Origin: Chelydra serpentina
Taxonomy: Eukaryota; Chordata; Testudines; Chelydridae
Assembly: GCA_037349315.1 (NCBI GenBank)
Contig: JBAIAC010000027.1
Span: 15,485,501 to 15,549,500 of the forward strand
Length of the DNA: 64,000 nucleotides
Direction of reading: 5' to 3'
The stretch's first letter is position 1. Every line of letters starts with the position of its first letter. Position numbers and translations under genes: made by a program. Of this stretch, positions 50,901 to 59,900 are shown in pieces. The notes under the pieces were generated by a model, which did no database searches, was not told the DNA's origin, and worked only from the letters and a program-made list of their open reading frames with translations.

Positions 50901-53900
50901 GTTACTGCAGATCTGTGGCTTTAGAAATTAGTTGCATTTCTCTTTTAATAAAATGACTGCTCCTCTGCAAAGGGATATTTTTCTGATTCAGTCTGAGTAC
51001 ATCTTGTTGAAAGTGCCTAAATGTTAGTCTCTTTGTGCTGAACAAAAATACTGTTGGAAATACAGCTTTATGAAGTGTGTGATTTCCAGCGGACAGGTCT
51101 CCGCGTCGGACAAGCCACCATGATGATCACCTCTTGTTGGCAGTTAAGCAGAAAGGCCACAGCCTGAATAGTTGTGATGCAGGATTGTCTGGATCCTGGA
51201 GCTCAGAGTTTAGAGCCCCAAGTGGTGTGGGCCAAATCCAAGTTCCTTAGGCATGAAAATAACTCTCTGAAGCAGGTTCCCTAACAAGGTCCCTTCCTGC
51301 AATGCCTGCAGGTCTTTTTCTCCAAAGCCAGTCCCAGACTGACTTCTCTTTGGTAATTCTCTTATTTTATACCCTGGAGGGGTTTCCTGTCCTGTCCTGC
51401 TCTTTCTGCTACATTGATATCTCTTTCATGCAGACTGGATGTCCTTTCTGCCAGCAGCACTCTTTCCCCATCCCATTTGGGACACACATGCAGGGCAGGG
51501 CAGCATTGAGAAAGCGTGCATTGCCATTGCTTGTTCTTTGTCTCGCCAGCCTTAAATTCACACGCCACTTAATTGGTGGGGTGGACTCTTTTCTTCTTCA
51601 CAGAACGAGGAGGAAAGTGCAGACTCTTCTGATAACGACAGCTCTGAGGAAGATGGAGAGGAAGACAGCGAAGCTGAGAAGAATAATGAAGGCATAGATG
51701 AAAATTTTCGGAATCAGCTGATGAATGTCCTGCAGGCGGGGAATGCATTGGTAGGTGTTGGCAAACTGCAAGATGATTGATGCTTCAGAGAGCATAGAGG
51801 GAGGCTCGGAATATTCTGTGGTACAGTATAACTATCCTTCTGGGTAGCGAGAATCCTGATCCAGCTATCCTTTATATGCATTTGAAACCCGTGGCTGGTG
51901 TTTTCACAGGAGTCTAAGGGAGTTAGGGACTTAACTCCTATTGAAAGTTAATCGGACTTGGATGCCGAGCCCCATTCAGGCCCCTATGTAAATCTCAGCC
52001 TGTAGCTCCAAGTTCATGCCTTAGGCAGTATTTGTGTGGACTGGCACACTTGGGCTATGCCAGGCGGTGTCACTAGAGGTCTGGTTTCAGGTTGGTCTGC
52101 GTGTAGGGGTGCAATGCTTGCAAATGCTGCCTGTGGAGACTTCTCATGTCAGTGGTAGTAGAGCATCGGAGGGGGCGGGGGTGGGAGAATACTGAGCCTT
52201 TATATAGCAGGTTTGGTTGGATGATCTCTAAGCCCTTCACAGATGTGGCTACGTGTTACCCATTTTACTGATGGAACAACTACAGCACAGAGCTCCAACC
52301 ACTAGGCTTCTGCAGTCACGATTATGTGGTTAAAATGTATGAATCGCATTCCCAGGCCCTTCCCCAGAATTCTCCATCTGTAACCCTGCATTCGTCAGAT
52401 GGGAGAGGTCGGAGCACAAAAGTTGTCCTTCTCTGGACGCTTTTTTTCCCCCCTTGTGCATCCATGTCAGAAGCAGTCTGAATTGGGCCCATGTAGTGTA
52501 AGTGTTTCTGCCTCTTGCCCCTCGCTGGGTCGGGTGGCTGGAAAGCGCTCAATGACCTGTCCAGTCAGTTACCCGCACAAAATTCTCTGTTACTCACACA
52601 CTCAAGAGCACCCACCTTTACCCAGTTCCTAGGGCTCCAGGCGAAAAGCACTTCACTTTACCCCTTCATGGGCTCCGGGCTCTACTCCTCCGGGGGTTTG
52701 GGGCAAACACCCTTTCCCTGTGGACTCAGGGGTTAATCTTTTGCGGGTTTACTGGGTCTTTTACCAGTGAAAGAGCCTTACACAGTAATATACTACATAA
52801 CCTCTGTTTATTAGCATCACCAAAACCAGACTGCACATGCCACACAGACAGTGCTCTCCACTCCCAATAAGACAGATGAACTTTTCTTGATGTGCAGTCA
52901 GGATCAGGTCATCTGGGAGACTCCAGTTACTGCACGGTGTCATTGGCAGAACGTTGGGGTCTGGCAGCTCTGATCGTGGGGCTGTGTCCTGGAGTTGGTT
53001 CCCAAAGAACTTCCTTTTGGACCCGTTTATATAGTGAAATTTGAGTCCTTTTTAGCTATACCTTAACCAATCATTATACTAAAATTTTACTAACCAATCC
53101 TAACATAGTGTAATAAAATTCTTTAACCAATCCTACCCCACCACCTTAATTAATTTACACCTAGCAAAATTAATTATGTAACCGACAGAAACAATTAAAG
53201 AACCAGACAGAGACCATACAGATAAACAATAGGGAAGTGGGGACCATAATGACAAAGCAATAAAGAAATGAGGATTTCCCAACCACAACTATTGATAAGT
53301 GATTGACAGACAGAATGCTATCAAACTAAGTTTTCTTTAACCATCTTAAGGTCTGTTTCTTTATCTGATGATAGTGGGGGCCATTAGGACAGGATCTCCT
53401 TTTTAACAGCCTGATACTACATTGTTTTAATGTAATTCAGATGGAATGTGAGGATGTGACTTCCTGCTACTCAGCTAATGGCTGCTGCTTGGCTGCTCTT
53501 TTAATCTGGCTGCAGACGAAGGCCTTAGGCTTTAGGCCTTACAATATGGTTGCAGACAAAGGCCTTATCGTTACAAGTCAGTTACACAGTAAGCTGGCCG
53601 TCAGAGACATGCATGCAAGATATAGGCAGGTAGTTGCCCTTTTACGCATGTCTGTGGTCTTCTCACCCTTTGCGTGGTAGGCTTATGCTGGGCTAATCTT
53701 TGTCGGGTAAAAGCTTCTAAAGCTCAAGTTGGTCTTCACATGTGGGGAAGTCTGTCCGCCATGTGTGCTAGCCAAATCCATCCTGTCCCTCTTGAGGCTT
53801 CATGGCTAGAATTCTCCTTTGATCTAAATGTTTGGACCCCAGTGAACTGCAGTCCCAAGAGCCTGAGGAAAGGGAGATTTGAATTTTAAAATAAGTAAAA

Positions 53901-56900
53901 TGATTTTTTTTTTTTTAAAGGGAGGAGACAAGAGCGATGAGGATGTGGATGATGAGACCATGCTGGCCCTTGATGAGAATGTTTCGGCCCTCTTTGCTGA
54001 ACAGCAGAAGCGGGTCCAGGCAAAGAAGGACGAGAAAGAAAAGATGCGGAAGGAGAAGATCTTACGGAGGGATTTTAAGATTAAGGTAGGAGGCAAATAT
54101 CCTATTGAATGGCCCATGTCTATCTTTGTAGCATGTTGTTAGACAGCTGGATGTATTTTATTGCATTGAATAAGCTGCTAAAGAAACCAAAAACATTACA
54201 TATGTATTTAGATTGTAAGCTTTGTTTGATGGGGACTGTGTTTTGTTCTGGTTTTTGTACAGCTCCTAGCACATTGGGGTTCTAGAATATGAATAGGTCT
54301 CCAAAGACCTACTACAGTATATATTATAATAATAATAATAAAGAAGCAAAGCTTTTCAAAAGAAAACAGCGATTTTGGGTGCCCTAGCTGTTGTATGTTC
54401 AATTGGGGACGCCTTAAAGGGGCCTGATTTTTCAGATGGTGTGTACTTGGCACTTTTTGATTTTATGTCTCAAGTTGAGCATTGAGAAATGGAGGCACCC
54501 AAACTCCCTCCTGGAAACCCTTGGCTTTATGTTTTTCCCTGGGTTATTAGTATAATAATGGCCGGTCTTGGAGATGAACTTGGCAGTAAAGACAGTTTCT
54601 CTAGTTAGCTGTGATCACAGTATTAATTTGTGACCACTAGGTGACAGTAGAACCTGTAGAATGGATTTACGATTTGTCAAGCTGCTTCATCCGGTAAAAG
54701 GATTCTTGAGCAGTAATTTATAGATAGGGCCATATCAAATTCGCAGCCATGAAAAACATGTAATGGTCCATGAAATGTGGTCTACCCCTGTGAAATGTGG
54801 TCTTTGTTGTGCTTTTACCCATTACTATACAGATTTCTTGGGAGAGACCAATGTTTCTCAAATTGGGGGTCCTGACCCAAAAGGGAGTTTCAGGGGGATC
54901 GCAAGGTTATTTTAGGGGGATCGTGGTATTACCACCCTTACTTCTGTGCTGCCTTCAGAGCTGGGTGGCCAGAGAGTGATGGCTGTTGGCCGGGTGCCCA
55001 GCTCTGAAGGCGGTGTCCTGCCAGCAGCAGCACAGAAGTAAGGGTACCAATGCCAGACCAGGCCACCCTTACTTCTGTGTCACTGCCTGCAGAGCTGGGT
55101 GGCCGGAGAGTGGCAGCTGCTGACTGAGGGCCCAGCTGTGCAGGCAGCAGCACAGAATTAAGGGTGGCAATACCATACCTGCCATGCTTATTTCTGCGCT
55201 GCGGCTGGCGGTGGCTCTGCAGCAGCGCAGAAGTGAGGGTAGCAGTACCACAACCCCCCTACAATAACCTTGTGACCCCCCCCCCCCCACACACACACAC
55301 ACAACTCCTTTTTGGGTCAGGGCCCCTACAATTACAACACCGTGAAATTTCAGATTTAAATAACTGACATTATGAAATTTATGATTTTTAAAATGAATTA
55401 ACTCAAGAGAAAAACCCAAGAATGTTCTTCTCTCATCTCTTTCAGTTACAGTAATTCTGGGTGTTAGTAGGTGTCCAATTTTCAGATGGAAATGTGATTT
55501 TTTTTGTTTGTTTGTTTTTAAGTTTTGTTTTATTCCCTACTGCTTCCCCCCAAGTTGACAGGTGACCCTTGAAAATGGACACATTTGAAGGAGCTGTTTT
55601 TGGCACAACCTGATAGTCCATATTGCCTCGTCCACAGGGATTCTCATTTGAATGACCTATATTTCTAGGTACTGGACCTCATTGAGGTGTTCCTTGCTAA
55701 GCAGCCAGAAAACCCCCTTGTGTTTGATATCATCGAGCCCCTCCTTCTGGTGATTGAGCGGAGTATGAGTTCAGACTCTGACAAGCAGGAGCAAGACTTC
55801 CTCCAGAAAACAGCTGATATCTTCACGTAAGTGTCTGTGCTGAGGTGGCTTTCAAAGTCCTTTAACTACCTGTCAGTATGTCTGGTTTCTGTAGCTGCTG
55901 CTTGGTGGTGCTGACTTGACTTCTAGCAGCTGGTCATGACGAGTCTGCAGTGTATGTGGATTAAGTATAATTCTTCTTTCTGCTAATTGCATGTTATTAG
56001 AAGGAAAAGAATCCTGATCGTTTATAGCATTCCTCCTCCACGCTCCTCCCACTGAAGGATTTCAAGTACAAAACACATGTGGAGAAGGTGAAATCCCTAC
56101 ATACCATGCCGCTGAAGTCAATGGTAATCTTTCCACAGACCTCAGGCTGTGCGTTTAATCGCACACTTTAAATGGAGACTCGCCCTCTTTTGTCCAGAGT
56201 GAAATCACCCAACAACTTACTCTGTTACTAAATTGCTGTGTAAATTTCACAGCACTGTAAAAAATGATTTTTGTAAAAGCCCCACCCTGCTAGACCTTGC
56301 CTGGTGAGTCCTGCAGTTGGGTGGGGGACAGCACCCGTTGAGTTGTCCATGATCATGCAGCAAGGAATCTCACTCGGCTGCTGGAGATTATTTTGAGAAA
56401 CATGCTATCCTCCTACGCAAGGTGCGGAGACACACGGGGTTGACACATTCCTGATTTCTCTGCTAGTTGACGTCATCCCAGAGGGGATGGAGGGTGTTTT
56501 TATGAATATAAATTCTTCACGTGCAGAAGCAGAATTCTGCATGTGTGTGTGTGTGAGAGAGAATGTGTGTGTGTGTATGTGTATGTGTGTTTGGGGTTGT
56601 TAAAGAGCACAAGGGAGGCGGATAGGACAGGCTGGCGTTAGGCATAAAGTGCTGTGCACCATACATGGCACTCTCCTGTCCCTCACACAACCCTGCTGTA
56701 GGCACCTTCAGTTCTGAGTCACGCTCTCACCTCCAGCCGCTGCTCTGCATGTGCTTCCGTACTGATGAGGTTTGAGGCCACCAAATGCATTTCGTGTGGG
56801 AGCCTGGATCTCTAGGTGAAAGGTGTAAACAGCTGTTCTGCAAACCCTGCCATCCTTGCATTGAAGCACAAGAAGTATCAAACCGCTAACGAGTACTGTA

Positions 56901-59900
56901 CCCACTCCGCCACAGGGCTACCTGTGGTTGCAGCGCAGCTCCCATTTCCAGCCGTGAGATGCATGCTGGGTAACTCTGAGCCCTAACCTCGAGGGTTAAT
57001 GCCAGCGCATTGCTCCGAACTCTCTCTTCCGAGGTGACAGCCCTGCATTCTTAATGCTTGCCTCCTCTTTTCAGGAATCACTTATGTAGAGCCAAGCAGT
57101 ACTGCAGGAGCGGGGGTGACCTGCGGGAGGATTTGCATGCCCTGCTGGAGAGCCTGGTGAAGAGAGCCAGCAAGCACACGGACTCCGCGGTGGCACTCTA
57201 CTATTTCAGGTGGGTAACAAGGCTGGGAGAACTCTTTATTGAACACCATGCTGGGAGGGAGGAGGGGGGGAGATTCACAGCTGCTGTAAGTGGGTGCAGT
57301 TGCATTGACCTCAGTGGAGCCCTTACCCAAGGTCTGTCTTCGGTCCATGTGTCCAAATGCCACAGGCAGTTTCACTAAGTGAGTGGGGAGGTGCCTCCAT
57401 TCAGGTTGGTGAAACCGAAGACCTTGGTGGCTCATAGGCTGAGTAAATGGTGCTAATATTTCAAATAGTTATTTGAAGGGGGTAACGCGCGGGGCAGCGG
57501 CAGTTTTGTCTGGTCCATTTTAGCTGGTTACAACTAACCATTATAGCTGGTTAGTTACGGTAACACTGAAACCATGCCAGTAGACAGAGCTGGTGAGACC
57601 AAGTTGACCAGTAGGCCTGGGCGAAATGTGGGGCTTGGAAAATCCTGAGGAGGCTGTAGAGAAGTGAGGGGGGGAAGTCCTGAGGGTCGCGGGACAGCGG
57701 CCAAGCGGGCAAGCTAGGGAGAGTATCCTGCCAGTTTGAAGCACCACTGACAGGGAGAAGCAAAATTTGTAGTGCTCCTCTTGCCTGGGATGTATGGTAC
57801 AGCAATGGTCCAACCCACCTGGTAGAAAGTGGAAAGACTCTCGCTAGCTTCCGTAGGCGATGGAACTGGGTCTTTGATCTGAATGGGAGCTGGTGTCACT
57901 GCAGGGCTGGCTTCCCCTTGCAGCGGCTGTTCTGCATGCACCCTGGCAGCTTGTATCCCCATCTGTGTTTCACAAGGGAAACGCAACCAGAGCTTTAAAC
58001 AGATGAAAATCTTGAGTGGAAGGGAAGCTAACCTCTACTTGACAGCGTCTGCTTCTCTCCCCCTTGGTGCAGGCGGGTTAGGAGCTCCCAGGATGCTGGT
58101 GCAGCATATATTTATTTCTCCTGTTGCCATGTTATGCCAGAAAACATGGGTGACCTCAACCTAGTCCCTTCCCATCTCTGAGCCTTGGTTCTCCCATCTC
58201 TGAATGGGGATGCCACTACTTAGCGCTGTAAGCATGCCTAGTCAGGTTTGAGACAACTATAACATTGTGCTTCCCTCCGCAATCTGTTGGCTGTATCCCC
58301 CTGATGCGTTAGACTGCCTGCTCTTTGGGGTAGGGACCGCCTTCCCATTACATGTGTGTATGGTGCCTAGTGCAATAGGGCAGCTGTAGACGCTACCAAT
58401 ATGGTAAATAAGAGTGTGCAAGGCACTGGGCTATTTTTGGATGGAAGGCGTAACAAGAGCAAAGGTTTAGCCGCCAGTAAAACAGAGACTGCATTAGAGA
58501 GAGGAGACCCTGCAGCCACCCAGCATCCAGAGCTGTCCCTGCTGCAGAACACTGAGAAGAGCCGCTTGCTCCGTCTGTCTGACCAGTGGCTTGCTTGTAA
58601 GTTCTGTTGGAGACCTGATTGCCGGGGCCTGGGCGTCGGCTTTTGGGCACTCCACTAAACGCTGCCTACCTCTCCCATTTTGTTTCTGGTTCAGTGCCTC
58701 TTTGTACCTGTTCAAAGTGCTGAAAGGAAATGTGGCCAGACAGACGGCGACTCCTCTTTCTCCCTCGAAAAAGAAACTGAAAAGCAGCGAAGGGAGTAGT
58801 GCACAGACTGACCAGGTAAGAGGGCTGGCCGCCTCCCCAGGCTGGGGCTCGACAGGGCTGGGATCCCAGGTGGCTTTTGTGTCATCAGTCTGCATTGTAC
58901 TATGGCCCTTGGTGGTCGTGGTCCCCCAATGTCCTGCCTCTCTGATCGAAAGACCCTTCGTTTCCTGAACTGCCTTATCCTCGCTGACCCTCCTAGCCTG
59001 TCTCCTTCTTAACCCCCTGTCCAGGTGAGGTATCTCTCCTTCAGCCATCCAGGGGTGCTAATACATTTCGGGTGCCTGCTAATTGGATAATAAACCAGAC
59101 CCCGAGCATACATATTGATGCTGCTCACCCCACTGTTCTCACGTATCTTTGCCCCCGCTACCTCTTCCCGCTGACTCTGAGCCCTTTTCCCAGAGGGGTG
59201 GGGTGTAATCCAGCAAATTGGAGCACGGCCTAACTCACCTGTGTATGGAGGCAGTGTTGTCCAGTGGATTGGCAACCTGTGTGCTGTTTCTAGCTCTGCC
59301 ACTGATTTGCTCTGTGGCCTTGGGCAGGGGTCTCGAGCTGTCGATCCCTTTCTGTGCCTTAGTTTTCCCTACCTGGGCGATGGGAATAAGGATAGTTCCC
59401 TTTCATAAAGCATTACATTAATGCTATACATTAAAAGCACCAGCTAAGAGCTGAGCAGTCTTGATCCTCCATTCCTTGCACACTCAGAGCTTGCATGCAT
59501 TTGGGGGTGTGAGGAATATGCTGGGGGTGGGCCCTGAAAAGGCGTGTTTGGGAGAAATGTGTAAGTGCCAAAACTTCTCGTTCTTGGGTAAATCTCGACA
59601 TGTGCTCCCTGGTGTTCTTGTATAGATAGAATCGCTCCCGTTGCTTCACAAGCTTATCTTTCCTTGCTGCACTTTCCAGCTTTCTGGCACAGGCATTCTG
59701 GACCTGAAGAGAGTGACCATGGTGTATCAGGCGGCGTTGAATGGGTTCCTGACCAGGCGAAAGAGTGCCCTCACCGGATCTATGTTTCTTGATCTCTTCA
59801 ACCGCTTCCCGGTAAGCGTTGCTAGGAATGTGGTACCCTGTGTTCCAGTGTAAACCCTCAGAAAGCAACGAGTTTTATTTTTCAGTTCATTGCAAGCTTG

